NCBI RefSeq assembly: GCF_023156245.1
Contig: NZ_JAKZAH010000002.1
Span: 62,001-126,000 of the forward strand
DNA length: 64,000 nucleotides
From: Marinobacter bryozoorum
GTDB lineage: Bacteria; Pseudomonadota; Gammaproteobacteria; Pseudomonadales; Oleiphilaceae
Reading direction: 5' to 3'
The notes beneath the pieces were generated by a model that saw only the letters and a list, made by a program, of their open reading frames with translations, had not been told where the DNA came from and searched no databases. Positions 46,612 to 56,049 of the stretch are shown piece after piece (position 1 is the stretch's first letter; the number at the start of each line of letters is the position of its first letter). The position numbers were made by a program, and so were the translations under genes.

Positions 46612-47358
46612 TCAATCAGAGGCACCCGGTTCGTTTAAAATCTCGTCCAGCAGCTCACGCTCTTCGTCCGTCAGCACCCGCTGCTCCAGCAGGTCGGGGC
46701 GTCGCTCCCGGGTTCGCCTCAGCGACTCTTTGAGCCGCCAGCGCCGGATCTGTTCGTGGTGACCGCCTAACAATACATCCGGCACCGCCTGGCCTTCGTA
46801 GACTTCGGGCCGGGTGTAGTGCGGACAATCCAGCAGACCGTCAGCAAAGGAGTCCTGCTCCGCTGACTGCGCATGACCCAGCGCTCCGGGGATGAGGCGT
46901 GTAACCGCATCAATGACGGCCATGGCCGCCAGTTCGCCACCGGACAGAACAAAGTCTCCCAGTGACACTTCCCGATCGACTTCCGTCGAGATCAGGCGTT
47001 CGTCAACACCCTCGTAGCGACCCGCCACGAGGATCAGACTATCCTGTGAAGCCAGCGACTCCACCACCTGCTGATCCAGCCTTTCACCCTGGGGTGAAAG
47101 ATACACCACACAGGCCTTGCCCGGCGCTTCCTCGCGGGCAGCGTGGATAGCGTCCCGCAGGGGCTGGATTTTCATCAGCATGCCGGGGCCACCGCCGTAT
47201 GGCCGGTCGTCTACCGTGCGATGCCGATCATGGGTAAATTCCCGCGGGTTCCAGCGCTCAAAGGTCAGCAGACCTTCACGAACTGCCCTGCCGGTAATCC
47301 CGTAGTCGGTAACCGCACCAAACATCTCGGGGAACAGACTGACTGCGCCAATCCACAC
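46612..47358 (-). CDS. trmD: tRNA (guanine-37-N1)-methyltransferase
   Basis: SPOUT-class, knotted methyltransferase making m1G37, which prevents +1 frameshifting. It has 248 residues. Conserved segments are [48 protein letters not shown], the knot region [26 protein letters not shown] and [22 protein letters not shown]. The start is 2 bases after the rimM stop. Confidence 0.98.
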   Translation of the reverse strand: MWIGAVSLFPEMFGAVTDYGITGRAVREGLLTFERWNPREFTHDRHRTVDDRPYGGGPGMLMKIQPLRDAIHAAREEAPGKACVVYLSPQGERLDQQVVESLASQDSLILVAGRYEGVDERLISTEVDREVSLGDFVLSGGELAAMAVIDAVTRLIPGALGHAQSAEQDSFADGLLDCPHYTRPEVYEGQAVPDVLLGGHHEQIRRWRLKESLRRTRERRPDLLEQRVLTDEERELLDEILNEPGASD

Positions 47359-47360
47359 CC

Positions 47361-47888
47361 TCAGAACTCCGGATCCCAGTCAACGACGAGCCTGTCAGCC
47401 GCCAGTTCCACTTCCGTAACCACCTGGCCCGGAAGGTAGGGAATCAGCCGCTCACGCTGGTCAATGGAGGCATCGTCTGCCCTCACAACCAGCACGTCAT
47501 TGGAACCGGTTTCCATAAGGTGGTGCACCCTGCCAAGGCGCTCACCCTCTGTCGTAACCACGCCGAGCCCTTCCAGCTGATGCCAGTAGTACTCACCCTC
47601 CGGCAGCGGCGGCAGCTCCGATAGCGGAATCCGTATCTCAGCACCGCCGTAGGTCTGCGCCAGGTTACGATCGTCAATACCCTTGAGCTTGACAACAATG
47701 CCCGGGCCATGACGCCGCCCGGCTTCAAGCTCTGCCGGGATGCGCTTACCTTCGTGGAGCAGCATCCAGTGCCGGTAGTTCAGAATCCCGTCAACGGGGT
47801 CCGTATAGGAATAGACCTTAAGCCACCCCTTGACCCCGAAAACCGAGGTAATCCGGCCGATCACAGTTTCCTGTGGATGCTGTGTCAT
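47361..47888 (-). CDS. rimM: Ribosome maturation factor RimM
   Basis: Binds S19 and assists maturation of the 30S head. It has 175 residues. The N-terminal RimM domain begins [23 protein letters not shown], and the C-terminal PRC-barrel domain has [29 protein letters not shown] and [11 protein letters not shown]. It lies 21 bases downstream of rpsP in the S16 operon. Confidence 0.98.
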   Translation of the reverse strand: MTQHPQETVIGRITSVFGVKGWLKVYSYTDPVDGILNYRHWMLLHEGKRIPAELEAGRRHGPGIVVKLKGIDDRNLAQTYGGAEIRIPLSELPPLPEGEYYWHQLEGLGVVTTEGERLGRVHHLMETGSNDVLVVRADDASIDQRERLIPYLPGQVVTEVELAADRLVVDWDPEF

Positions 47889-47909
47889 GCCAGGTCCCCG
47901 GTAAAACGC

Positions 47910-48152
47910 TTACTTGGCAGCGGCCTTCAGCAGCTGTGCAACACGCTCGGAAGGCTGCGCACCCTGGCTGATCCAGTACTGCACGCGCTCCTGGTCAACA
48001 CGCAGGCGCTCTTCCTGGCCACGGGCGATCGGGTTGAAGAAGCCTACGTGCTCGATGAAACGACCATCACGGGCGTTGCGGCTGTCAGTTACTGCCAAGT
48101 GGTAGAAAGGACGCTTCTTGGCGCCACCACGAGTCAAACGGATTGTTACCAT
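47910..48152 (-). CDS. rpsP: 30S ribosomal protein S16
   Basis: Small-subunit protein needed for 30S assembly. It has 80 residues from ATG 48152 ([20 protein letters not shown]); a longer open frame to 48230 is non-conserved leader. Other signatures are [21 protein letters not shown] and [16 protein letters not shown]. It is first of rpsP-rimM-trmD-rplS. A minus-strand TAGAAT (48252-48247) is a possible -10 for the operon, with a weak -35. Confidence 0.98.
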   Translation of the reverse strand: MVTIRLTRGGAKKRPFYHLAVTDSRNARDGRFIEHVGFFNPIARGQEERLRVDQERVQYWISQGAQPSERVAQLLKAAAK

Positions 48153-48295
48153 TTCGACCAATATCCTGTTCAGTTGTACGAACTTTGTACGATTCATGCG
48201 AGGCGCGCTGGCACCCACACGTCGACCCATACTCGAAAGGGGCGCTATTCTATGCTAATTCCCCGGTAAAGAAAACAGGCAACACGTCCCGATTT

Positions 48296-49678
48296 CTACA
48301 TACGCCCAAATGGCGGCATACCTCCACCACCGGGCGGCATCATGCCCTTCATTCCGCGCATCATATTCTGCATGCCGCCCTTCTTGCCGAACTTCTTCAT
48401 CATTTTCTGCATCTGCTTGTGCTGCTTAAGCAAACGGTTGATATCCTGGATCTGGGTACCAGAACCAGCCGCAATACGACGCTTGCGGGAGTTATTGATG
48501 GAATCGGGGTAACGGCGCTCTTTCGGCGTCATGGAGCAGATGATGGCCTCCATCTGACCGAAGGTCTTGTCGTTCACCTGACTCTGCGCCATCTGAGCCA
48601 TCTGCCCCATACCGGGCAGCTTGTCCAGCAGACCGGCCATGCCGCCCATATTCTTCATTTGCTGGAGCTGGTCGCGGAAGTCCTCGAGATCAAAGCCCTT
48701 GCCCTTCTTGATCTTTTTAGTGAGTTTGTCGGCCTTCTGCTTGTCCAGCTTGCGCTCGGCCTCCTCGATCAGGGAAAGCACGTCCCCCATACCAAGGATT
48801 CGCGACGCCACCCGGTCCGGATGGAAAGGCTCCAGGGCATCCGACTTCTCACCCACCCCCATGAACTTGATGGGCTTGCCGGTAATATGGCGTACAGACA
48901 GCGCGGCACCACCACGGGCATCACCATCGGTCTTGGTGAGCACCACACCGGTCAGCGGCAGCGCATCACTGAAGGCCTTGGCGGTATTGGCCGCGTCCTG
49001 GCCGGTCATGGCATCGACCACAAACAGGGTTTCCGCCGGGTCGACGGCCTTGTGGAGGCGACCGATCTCCCCCATCATCTGTTCATCAACGTGGAGCCGG
49101 CCGGCGGTATCCAGGATGACCACGTCCACATGCTTCTTGCGGGCGCTATCAATGGCGCCTTCCGCTATGGCGACCGGGTCCTGGTCCGCGGAACTCGGGA
49201 AGAACTCAACACCGACTTCGCCAGCAAGGGTTTCCAGCTGGCGGATAGCGGCCGGCCGGTATACGTCGGCGCTGACCACCATTACGGACTTTTTCTCACG
49301 CTCCTTCAGCAGACGCGCCAGCTTGGCCACAGTGGTAGTCTTACCGGCACCCTGCAGGCCAGCCATCATGATGACAGCGGGCGGGCGTACGGCGAGGTTC
49401 AGTTTTTCATCGCCGGACCCCATGACCTGCTCCAGCTCCTGCTGGACCACTTTCACAAATACCTGGCCTGGCGTCAGGCTGCGCTGGACCTCCTGGCCCA
49501 GGGCCCGCTGGCGAACCCCTTCTACAAAGGACTTGACCACTGGCAGGGCCACATCGGCCTCCAGCAGGGCCATGCGAACTTCACGCAGGGTTTCCTTTAT
49601 ATTGTCATCGGTCAGCCTGGCCTGGCCGGAAATTTTCCTGAGACTCCCGGAGAGTCGGTCTGTCAGGTTCTCAAACAT
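48296..49678 (-). CDS. ffh: Signal recognition particle protein Ffh
   Basis: SRP54 GTPase that binds 4.5S RNA and signal sequences for co-translational membrane targeting. It has 460 residues. The N domain spans about 1-85, the G domain has GLQGAGKTTTVAKLA, DTAGRLHVDEQMM and LTKTDGDARGGAALSV, and the Met-rich M domain (about 295-460) ends in a run of MMKKF, GGMQNMM and GMMPP blocks. It is divergent from the CcsA-like gene. A perfect minus-strand TATAAT (49825-49820) about 140 bases upstream is a likely -10. Confidence 0.98.
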   Translation of the reverse strand: MFENLTDRLSGSLRKISGQARLTDDNIKETLREVRMALLEADVALPVVKSFVEGVRQRALGQEVQRSLTPGQVFVKVVQQELEQVMGSGDEKLNLAVRPPAVIMMAGLQGAGKTTTVAKLARLLKEREKKSVMVVSADVYRPAAIRQLETLAGEVGVEFFPSSADQDPVAIAEGAIDSARKKHVDVVILDTAGRLHVDEQMMGEIGRLHKAVDPAETLFVVDAMTGQDAANTAKAFSDALPLTGVVLTKTDGDARGGAALSVRHITGKPIKFMGVGEKSDALEPFHPDRVASRILGMGDVLSLIEEAERKLDKQKADKLTKKIKKGKGFDLEDFRDQLQQMKNMGGMAGLLDKLPGMGQMAQMAQSQVNDKTFGQMEAIICSMTPKERRYPDSINNSRKRRIAAGSGTQIQDINRLLKQHKQMQKMMKKFGKKGGMQNMMRGMKGMMPPGGGGMPPFGRM

Positions 49679-49921
49679 GGTGGTATCCGTAGCCCTGAGA
49701 ATGAATCGCTGAAACGGCAGCGCCCTGTTTACCGGTCACGGATGACCGGTCAATTCCGTCGCTGTGCCGGGACATGACGCCGCACGCAAACCGGTTGATT
49801 CCGGTTGCACAATCACGACATTATAACCAGACTAACGCGCTGAAACGACCAGCCCGGTCATTTCGGTATGCCGAAACCCGAAAGCCCGGACCCTATCACA
49901 TAACCACCAACCAGGAATGCC

Positions 49922-50728
49922 ATGGGAACGCTGATTCTCGCTGTAACCACCCTGTTCCTCTATAGCATTGGCACCGCCCTGCAGGCACTGACCTTCAGGG
50001 GCCGGATCAGCGTAAGCAAGCATGTACACACCATCATCGGCATCCTTGGCCTGGTGGCCCACGGCCTGCTGGTATGGCGCACCCTGTTCCAGGAAGGCGC
50101 CCTGAATCTCGGTTTCTTCCAGAGCTCGCTGCTGATCTCCTGGCTGATGATCGCGTTACTGCTCTTCATGAACCTGCGCAAACCCCTGGACAGCCTCTTC
50201 CTGGGAGTCTATCCCCTGGCGTGCCTTACCGTGGTCTTCGCGCTGCTGACCCACGCACCACCCCGTTTTATCCAGCGGGACGACTGGGGCATCCTGTCGC
50301 ACATCGCTCTCTCGGTCACCGCCTACAGCCTGTTTGCACTGTCTGCGGGGCAGGCATTACTGCTCTACTTCCAGAACCGTCAGCTCAAGCACAACTACAA
50401 CAGCCCCCTGGTACGAAACCTGCCGCCCCTGCAAACCATGGAGTCGATACTCTTTGAACTGGTCTGGGCCGGCGTAATCCTGCTGGTACTGGCCATCGTC
50501 ACCGGCGCCCTCTTTGTCAGCGACCTGTTTGCCCAGGACCTGGCCCACAAGACGGTGTTCTCGCTGATTTCCCTGGCAGTGTTCTCGGCCCTGCTGATCG
50601 GCCGGCAGACCCAGGGCTGGCGCGGCATAACCGCCAGCCGGTGGACCCTGGTGGGCTGCGCCCTGCTGGCCCTGGCGTATTACGGCAGCAAGTTCGTACT
50701 GGAACTGGTGTTCCACCGGGCAGGTTGA
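49922..50728 (+). CDS. CcsA-like cytochrome c assembly family membrane protein (YpjD-type)
   Basis: Polytopic inner-membrane protein of 268 residues with about eight hydrophobic segments, starting GTLILAVTTLFLYSIGTALQA. It belongs to the cytochrome c assembly/CcsA fold, and the segment WGILSHIALSVTAYSLFALSAG carries the conserved His. In gammaproteobacteria this short form (YpjD in E. coli) lies beside ffh and is not a proven cytochrome c synthase. It is followed by the CNNM transporter gene, as in pseudomonads. Confidence 0.85.
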   Translation: MGTLILAVTTLFLYSIGTALQALTFRGRISVSKHVHTIIGILGLVAHGLLVWRTLFQEGALNLGFFQSSLLISWLMIALLLFMNLRKPLDSLFLGVYPLACLTVVFALLTHAPPRFIQRDDWGILSHIALSVTAYSLFALSAGQALLLYFQNRQLKHNYNSPLVRNLPPLQTMESILFELVWAGVILLVLAIVTGALFVSDLFAQDLAHKTVFSLISLAVFSALLIGRQTQGWRGITASRWTLVGCALLALAYYGSKFVLELVFHRAG

Positions 50729-50785
50729 CACCCGGGCTGCCGAACCCTATTTTTCCCCTTCATACGCAATACAAGGACCCCCCTC

Positions 50786-52075
50786 TTGAACGAGGCATCG
50801 CTTACGGCGCTGTTCATCCTGCTCGCCGGACTGATCGTTCTTTCGGCGTTTTTCTCCAGCTCAGAAACCGGGATGATGTCCCTCAACCGGTACCGCCTGA
50901 AGCACATGGCCAAGACCGGCCACAAGGGTGCCCGTCGCGCCCAGGGCCTGCTGCAGCGCACCGACCAGCTGATCGGCGTCATCCTGATCGGCAACAACTT
51001 TGTGAATATCTTTGCCTCGTCGATTGCCACCGTCATTGCCATCCGGCTTTGGGGCGATGCCGGCATTGCCGTGGCCACCGTGGCCCTGACCATTGTCATC
51101 CTGATTTTTGCCGAGGTGACACCCAAGACCCTGGCAGCGCTGTTTCCGGAAAAAATTGCCTTCCCCGCCAGCCATGTCCTCGGCCCGCTGCTGAAACTCC
51201 TCTACCCCGTGGTGTGGGCGGTCAATCTGTTCACCTCCGCCATTCTCCGCCTGCTACGGGTGTCGGCGGAAGACGCCAGTTCGGACCACCTTTCCCGTGA
51301 GGAGTTGCGTACGCTGGTGAACGAATCCGGCGCGCTGATCCCCTCCAAGCACAAGGATATGCTGGTCAGTATCCTGGACCTGGAAAAGGTCACGGTTAAC
51401 GACATCATTGTGCCCAGGAACGAAATTGTCGGCGTCGACCTGGAAGATGGTATCGACGACATCCTGCGCCAGTTACGCACCAGCCAGCACACCCGCCTGC
51501 CAATCTATAAGGGGGATATCAATAACATCCAGGGGGTGCTACACCTTCGCAATGTCTCCCGCCTGCTAATGCAGGAGAACGTCAACAAGGCCATGCTGAT
51601 GCAGCTGTCACGGGAGCCCTACTTTATTCCGGAAAGCACGCCGCTCAATACCCAGCTGATCAATTTCCAGAAAGCCAGGCGCCGCTTCGGCATTGTGGTG
51701 GACGAATACGGGGATGTGCTGGGCATCGCCACCCTGGAAGATATCCTCGAGGAGATCGTCGGCGACTTCACTACCGACTACTCCGAAACCAGTCCCGACA
51801 TTATCCCCCAGGAGGACGGTACCTTTATCATTGATGGCAGCGCCGCAGTACGGACCATCAACAAGAACCTCCACTGGAAGCTGCCTACCGACGGCCCCAA
51901 GACCCTTAACGGCCTCATCACAGAAACCCTGGAGTCCATTCCCGAAACCAATGTCTGCCTGGTAATCCATGGCCACCGCACAGAGGTCCTGCAAATCAAG
52001 GACAACGTGGTCAAGGCCGCCATCGTGCACCCGGCACCGCGGAAAAAGTCCTTTATTCGTCAGCAAAGCTCCTGA
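50786..52075 (+). CDS. CNNM/CorC-type transporter (DUF21 + CBS + CorC_HlyC)
   Basis: Predicted inner-membrane Mg2+/Co2+ export-type protein of 429 residues. The DUF21 domain (about 1-185) holds about four helices with the family signatures FFSSSETGMMSLNRYRL, LIGNNFVNIFASSIAT and FAEVTPKTLAALFPEKIAFP. Paired CBS domains follow (MLVSILDLEKVTVNDIIVP; FGIVVDEYGDVLGIATLEDI), then a CorC_HlyC domain (ETNVCLVIHGHRTEVLQI). The start is TTG 50786, with AAGGA 8 bases upstream and a membrane helix beginning at once (NEASLTALFILLAGLIVLS). It is a membrane-bound relative of the soluble CorC at 37305-38153. Confidence 0.9.
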   Translation: MNEASLTALFILLAGLIVLSAFFSSSETGMMSLNRYRLKHMAKTGHKGARRAQGLLQRTDQLIGVILIGNNFVNIFASSIATVIAIRLWGDAGIAVATVALTIVILIFAEVTPKTLAALFPEKIAFPASHVLGPLLKLLYPVVWAVNLFTSAILRLLRVSAEDASSDHLSREELRTLVNESGALIPSKHKDMLVSILDLEKVTVNDIIVPRNEIVGVDLEDGIDDILRQLRTSQHTRLPIYKGDINNIQGVLHLRNVSRLLMQENVNKAMLMQLSREPYFIPESTPLNTQLINFQKARRRFGIVVDEYGDVLGIATLEDILEEIVGDFTTDYSETSPDIIPQEDGTFIIDGSAAVRTINKNLHWKLPTDGPKTLNGLITETLESIPETNVCLVIHGHRTEVLQIKDNVVKAAIVHPAPRKKSFIRQQSS

Positions 52076-52263
52076 AGGCATAGATTTAATTATTCTATTA
52101 ATTACTTTTTAAAAAGATCATGGTTTAAACGAGTTCTTGACCGTTACTGCCCCTCTAACCAAAACTGACCCTGTGCGACACATTGACGCGCTTGCAACCT
52201 GCCGGAACTGAGGCCCGCCTCAAACCCGGCAGGCTGCCCGACAACAATAAGAGGAGAAGGTCC

Positions 52264-52866
52264 ATGAGCCTTTCACATACTGTAGGTCTGCTGACCCACC
52301 CTGATGAAGAGTGGGAAGCCATCCGTAATGAATCCGAATCCGTATCCAAGCTCTATTTTGGCCATATCTTCATACTGGCGCTGATCCCAGCGGCAGCTGC
52401 CTTCTACGGAACCACCCAGGTCGGCTGGCAGATCGGCGGCAGCCAGGTGATCCGGCTGACAACCGGCAGCGCACTGCAGCTTTGCGCCCTCGCCTACCTG
52501 GCGATGCTCGCCGGGATCTATATCATTGGCAAATTCATAGATTTCTTTGCTGCGACCTATGATGTGAAAGAAAGCACGCCCCGGGGGATCACCCTGGCGG
52601 CCTATACCGCTACGCCCATTTTCCTGCTCGGCGTAATTGCCGTGTACCCGAACATCTGGGTTAACATGGCCGTAGGCATTGCGGCCATCGCCTACGCGGT
52701 CTACCTTCTGTATGAAGGCTTGCCGATACTGATGAAAATCCCGGAAGAGCGCGGTTTCATGTTTGCCTCGTCGGTACTGACAGTCGGGCTGGTGATGTTT
52801 GTGGGCCTGCTCGCCATCAGTGTGGTGGTCTGGAGCATGGGAGTTGGGCCTCAATACGTCAGCTGA
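52264..52866 (+). CDS. Yip1 family membrane protein
   Basis: A 200-residue polytopic membrane protein of the Yip1/DUF1282 family, function unknown. About five hydrophobic helices follow a short N-terminal stretch (TVGLLTHPDEEWEAIRNE, the typical start). The segments FGHIFILALIPAAAAFYG and AAYTATPIFLLGVIAVYP are characteristic. ATG 52264 was chosen because GAGGAGAAGG lies just before it. It is monocistronic: the 188 bases upstream are AT-rich with no gene and a strong terminator follows. Confidence 0.85.
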   Translation: MSLSHTVGLLTHPDEEWEAIRNESESVSKLYFGHIFILALIPAAAAFYGTTQVGWQIGGSQVIRLTTGSALQLCALAYLAMLAGIYIIGKFIDFFAATYDVKESTPRGITLAAYTATPIFLLGVIAVYPNIWVNMAVGIAAIAYAVYLLYEGLPILMKIPEERGFMFASSVLTVGLVMFVGLLAISVVVWSMGVGPQYVS

Positions 52867-52888
52867 ACCCGGTTTTTAACCGCTGCCA

Positions 52889-52930
52889 GCACAGAAAAGG
52901 CCGGCCCGGAAGGACCGGCCTTTTCTGTGC
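52889..52930 (+). terminator. Long hairpin terminator after yip1-like gene
   Basis: Perfect 16-bp stem (52889-52904 with 52915-52930), GCACAGAAAAGGCCGG and its complement, with a 10-base loop. The A/T block in the stem gives a T-run on either strand, so it could work in both directions. Confidence 0.8.
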
Positions 52931-53099
52931 CACGACTTCACTCAGACAGCAGGTGATGTGGCTTTCTGGGGCATGGCTATATTGTTACTGATAATTAATC
53001 GTGTAACCCCGGTATATTTTGCGATAGATTACGCAGATAAATAACGATCTCAGAGTAAGCTCGGTAACGTATCCGGTTGAGGCTCATCAGGAGTTAGCC

Positions 53100-55325
53100 A
53101 TGAACAGACAATCCGGCATACATTACCTGCACGACCGACCTGGTGCAGGTGGGCCGGTTTCCGCCCCCCCGGAAGTATCCCGGATCAGGGATACCGTGGT
53201 AGCAGGGCTGGGCGACCTCCTGCAGGGCGCATTTGATGCCGTGGACGACTCGCTGTTCGAGCTTGCCAACAATGCCCGCAGCAATAACGAACAGAATCGT
53301 TACTTTGAGGCGATGCGTGAAATACGCATCAAGCGCAAGGGTGTTGAAAAGCAGTTCCAGCACTCCGTGGCCTCTCTTTTTGACCACCCTCCGCTTGCGG
53401 ATGCAGACCAGCAGGCCCAGGAAAAGCCGACACCACAGGATTCAGCCTCTGCCGATAGCCTCTCGCTGATCCATGACGACGATCTCGAAGAGCAGGTCGC
53501 CCTTAACGCAATGATCTCCAAGTCCCGGACCTACTTCCAGGGACCCCTTCTGCAGCTGCAGACCCGCTTCACGGTCATCTACCCGAAGGCGTCAGAGGAG
53601 CGTCCGGTCAACCCCATGTTGCCGGACTACATCTGCCGGGCGTTTGCCAATGCCGCCGACGCCTTCGAAATCCAGATCCGTGAACGGCTTATCGTCCTCA
53701 AGCAGTTTGACCGCTACGTCATTGCCAACCTGGGTATGCTCATGGACGAGGCCAACCGCATCCTCGTCCAGGCCGGGGTGGTGCCCAACTTCCGTTATCA
53801 GGGCAAGACCCGGCAGGACCAGCAAACCGCAAGCAGCGCCAGCCAGCCGACCGGGCACCGTGAAGAGGCAGCCGACTCCGCCGGCAATTACCAGGCGCCG
53901 GAAGATGATGCCCTGTTCCAGCAGATTCGCCAGCTTCTGGCAGAACAGCGGGGCCACCGCAGTTACAGTGCCAGCCACTATGGCAGCGGCCATGGACATA
54001 CAGAAATCCATATCGTTGGCGGTGCCGAACTGCTGCAGATGCTTTCGCAGGCCTCCACCAGCGCCCCCATCCAGGGTGAAGCCCCGAACAACCTGAGCGC
54101 CGGTGAACCGGTCACCGTGGACCTGAGGGACCTGATCGAACATATCCTCCAGGGCCGAGAGACAGATGATGGCAAGCAGCCCGCCCTGCAGGAGATGGAC
54201 GAGGACCTGATCAACCTCGTGTCCATGCTTTTCGACTTCATCCTGGATGACTACAACCTGTCAGCGCCGATCCAGGTGCTGATCAGCCGGTTACAGATCC
54301 CGATCCTGAAAGTCGTCATCAAGGACAAGTCCTTCTTCAGCCGGGCCAACCACCCCGCTCGCAAGCTACTCAATTCCCTGGCCCGGGCCGGTATCGGCTG
54401 GAGCAACGCCGACGAAAAGTCCCGGGACAAACTGTACGACCGGATTCATGACATCGTGGCGCGAATCCTGGACGAGTTTGACGGTGACATCTCCCTGTTC
54501 GAAGTGCTGGGAGAGGAGTTCGACCAGTTCCTGACCCGGGAAAACCGCAAGGCTTCTCTGGTTGAACAGCGCACCCGGGAATCCGAGCGGGGGCGCATCA
54601 AGTCCCAGAAAGCCCAGGAGACGGTGGACCAGGTTCTCCGCGAGAAACTCGCCAGGCGCCCGGTCCCGCCGGCCATTCACGATATCCTGATGAATGGCTG
54701 GAGCCGCGTTATGTTCCTGGCGTATCTTCGGGATGACGTGGAGCACCGCTGGGATCAGTCGGTACGGGTAGTAGATGACCTGGTGTGGTGCCTGCACCCT
54801 CACCTGGATGACGACGAGCGGGACCAGTGGGTCCGGGTGGTGCCACGACTGCTGAAAGCGCTGCGCGCCGGGCTGGAGGAGGTATCCTATAACTCCTCAC
54901 GCCTTGACGACATGATGGCGAAACTCAAACACGAGCTCACCGAGGCGTTCCGTAACCTCGCCCTGGCCGAAGCCCGCGAAACAGATGATCCGGCCCCCGT
55001 CGAACAGCCCGTTCCCGAGGACCCCGAAGAACCGCTGGACGCGGGCATTGCCGAGTACCTGCCGACGATCGATACCATTAACATCGGGCAGTGGGTGGAG
55101 TTCCGCCTTGTGAATGGCTCCAGCTTCCGCTGCAAGCTCTCCGCCATTATTGATGAGGCGGACTGCTTCGTATTCGTCAATCGCATGGGCCTGAAGGTCA
55201 TCGAAAAGACCCGTATCGACCTGGCCCAGGAGATGCACCGCGGTCGCCTCACCATTCTCGAACAGGGTGCCCTCATTGACCGCGCACTCGACGCCGTCGT
55301 GGGCAGTTTGCGAAACCAGGCCTGA
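53100..55325 (+). CDS. DUF1631 family protein
   Basis: A 741-residue protein of the DUF1631 family found in gammaproteobacteria; function unknown. It is largely acidic and helical, with no signal peptide or membrane helix. The conserved N-terminal block is VVAGLGDLLQGAFDAVDDSLFELA and NRYFEAMREIRIKRKGVEKQF. A Gln/Ser-rich linker spans about 230-310. The C-terminal block includes LISRLQIPILKVVIKDKSFF, HPARKLLNSLARAGIGW and a small beta-rich end (IGQWVEFRLVNGSSFRCKLS, FVNRMGLKVIEK) that may resemble a PilZ barrel. GGAG lies 8 bases before the ATG. It is monocistronic, ending at a terminator shared with grxD. Confidence 0.88.
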   Translation: MNRQSGIHYLHDRPGAGGPVSAPPEVSRIRDTVVAGLGDLLQGAFDAVDDSLFELANNARSNNEQNRYFEAMREIRIKRKGVEKQFQHSVASLFDHPPLADADQQAQEKPTPQDSASADSLSLIHDDDLEEQVALNAMISKSRTYFQGPLLQLQTRFTVIYPKASEERPVNPMLPDYICRAFANAADAFEIQIRERLIVLKQFDRYVIANLGMLMDEANRILVQAGVVPNFRYQGKTRQDQQTASSASQPTGHREEAADSAGNYQAPEDDALFQQIRQLLAEQRGHRSYSASHYGSGHGHTEIHIVGGAELLQMLSQASTSAPIQGEAPNNLSAGEPVTVDLRDLIEHILQGRETDDGKQPALQEMDEDLINLVSMLFDFILDDYNLSAPIQVLISRLQIPILKVVIKDKSFFSRANHPARKLLNSLARAGIGWSNADEKSRDKLYDRIHDIVARILDEFDGDISLFEVLGEEFDQFLTRENRKASLVEQRTRESERGRIKSQKAQETVDQVLREKLARRPVPPAIHDILMNGWSRVMFLAYLRDDVEHRWDQSVRVVDDLVWCLHPHLDDDERDQWVRVVPRLLKALRAGLEEVSYNSSRLDDMMAKLKHELTEAFRNLALAEARETDDPAPVEQPVPEDPEEPLDAGIAEYLPTIDTINIGQWVEFRLVNGSSFRCKLSAIIDEADCFVFVNRMGLKVIEKTRIDLAQEMHRGRLTILEQGALIDRALDAVVGSLRNQA

Positions 55326-55343
55326 CCTCCCTTTACAGAATCC

Positions 55344-55374
55344 AAAAAAAAGCGCCCCTCGAGGCGCTTTTTTT
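55344..55374. terminator. Bidirectional terminator between DUF1631 gene and grxD
   Basis: AAAAAAAGCGCC-cctcga-GGCGCTTTTTTT: a compact GC stem with A/T runs on both sides. It lies between converging genes and is a textbook terminator in either direction. Confidence 0.92.
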
Positions 55375-55395
55375 GTTCCGGATCCTGCCCGCCGG

Positions 55396-55722
55396 TCAGG
55401 CTTCCTGCTGCTTGGCAGCGGACTTGATCATATCCGTCAGCTCGCCGCTCTCGGAGAGTTCAAGAACGATGTCACATCCACCAACGAGCTCGCCGTTGAT
55501 GTAGAGTTGGGGATAGGTTGGCCAGCTGGAGTAAGCCTTGAGGCCTTCACGCAGTTCCTGGTTGTCCAGGATATTTACGAACGCGAACCGTTCGCCGCAT
55601 GCCATGACGGCCTGAACAGTGCGGGCTGAAAAGCCGCACTGAGGAGCCTGTGGCGTGCCTTTCATGTACAGGATGACCGGGTTCTCGTCCAACTGGCTCT
55701 TGATCTGCTCATTGATATCCAC
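55396..55722 (-). CDS. grxD: Monothiol glutaredoxin 4
   Basis: Monothiol glutaredoxin that binds a 2Fe-2S cluster with glutathione and delivers it in iron-sulfur metabolism. It has 108 residues, standard for GrxD. The active site is PQCGFSARTVQ (CGFS), preceded by PVILYMKGTPQAP; glutathione-contact segments are WPTYPQLYINGELVGGCDIVLEL. The short C-terminal tail ends in KQQEA. Confidence 0.97.
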   Translation of the reverse strand: MDINEQIKSQLDENPVILYMKGTPQAPQCGFSARTVQAVMACGERFAFVNILDNQELREGLKAYSSWPTYPQLYINGELVGGCDIVLELSESGELTDMIKSAAKQQEA

Positions 55723-55757
55723 AATATCACCTCACGCATGGGATTGATCTGGGGTTT

Positions 55758-55787
55758 ATTGTACACGCCATCCCCAATTCCGACCAA
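55758..55787 (-). promoter_or_regulatory. Probable grxD promoter
   Basis: On the minus strand, TACAAT (55763-55758) is a 5/6 -10 and TTGGTC (55787-55782) a partial -35, with an 18-base spacer, about 35 bases upstream of the grxD ATG. Confidence 0.45.
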
Positions 55788-55799
55788 CATACTCAGGTA

Positions 55800-56049
55800 T
55801 CCATGACTTGCTTCACCAATGGTCCTCCGTCAATTGTCATCCCTCCGGGAACCCTATAGACTTGCTTTTTTCGTCCCCCGGGGATTATTTTTCCCGCAGG
55901 GAACAAGGGGAGCCCCTCGGAAAGCCCTGACACCTGTTGCCAGGTCTTTCCCGGGGGTTCCTTGATTATGGCCATGCAGCCGGTGCGGGAACCGCATTCT
56001 GGCAGGTTTTCTATTTGCTGCGGGCCGGAAAACGACAACGGGCATCGCC
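55800..56049 (+). other. Non-coding leader region upstream of argF
   Basis: The grxD-argF gap (55723-56049, 327 bases) holds no convincing gene. A possible plus-strand promoter is TTGTCA-15 bases-TATAGA near 55835-55861, which would give a leader of about 180 bases. The leader is palindrome-rich: TCCCCGGGGA just upstream of an AT-rich patch, ACCTG-ttgc-CAGGT flanked by GGAAAG/CTTTCC, and CCCCCGGG that could alternatively pair with CCCGGGGG about 70 bases further on. I see no clear ArgR site and no leader peptide. Confidence 0.35.

Noticed and set aside
48143..49777. A 544-codon open frame on the plus strand opposite rpsP and ffh
   Set aside because: Antisense shadow of ffh; composition (His/Leu/Gly-rich) is typical of reversed coding sequence.
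55793..56038. Small minus-strand open frame upstream of argF
   Set aside because: No ribosome-binding site, no family resemblance, and it overlaps the palindromic leader.
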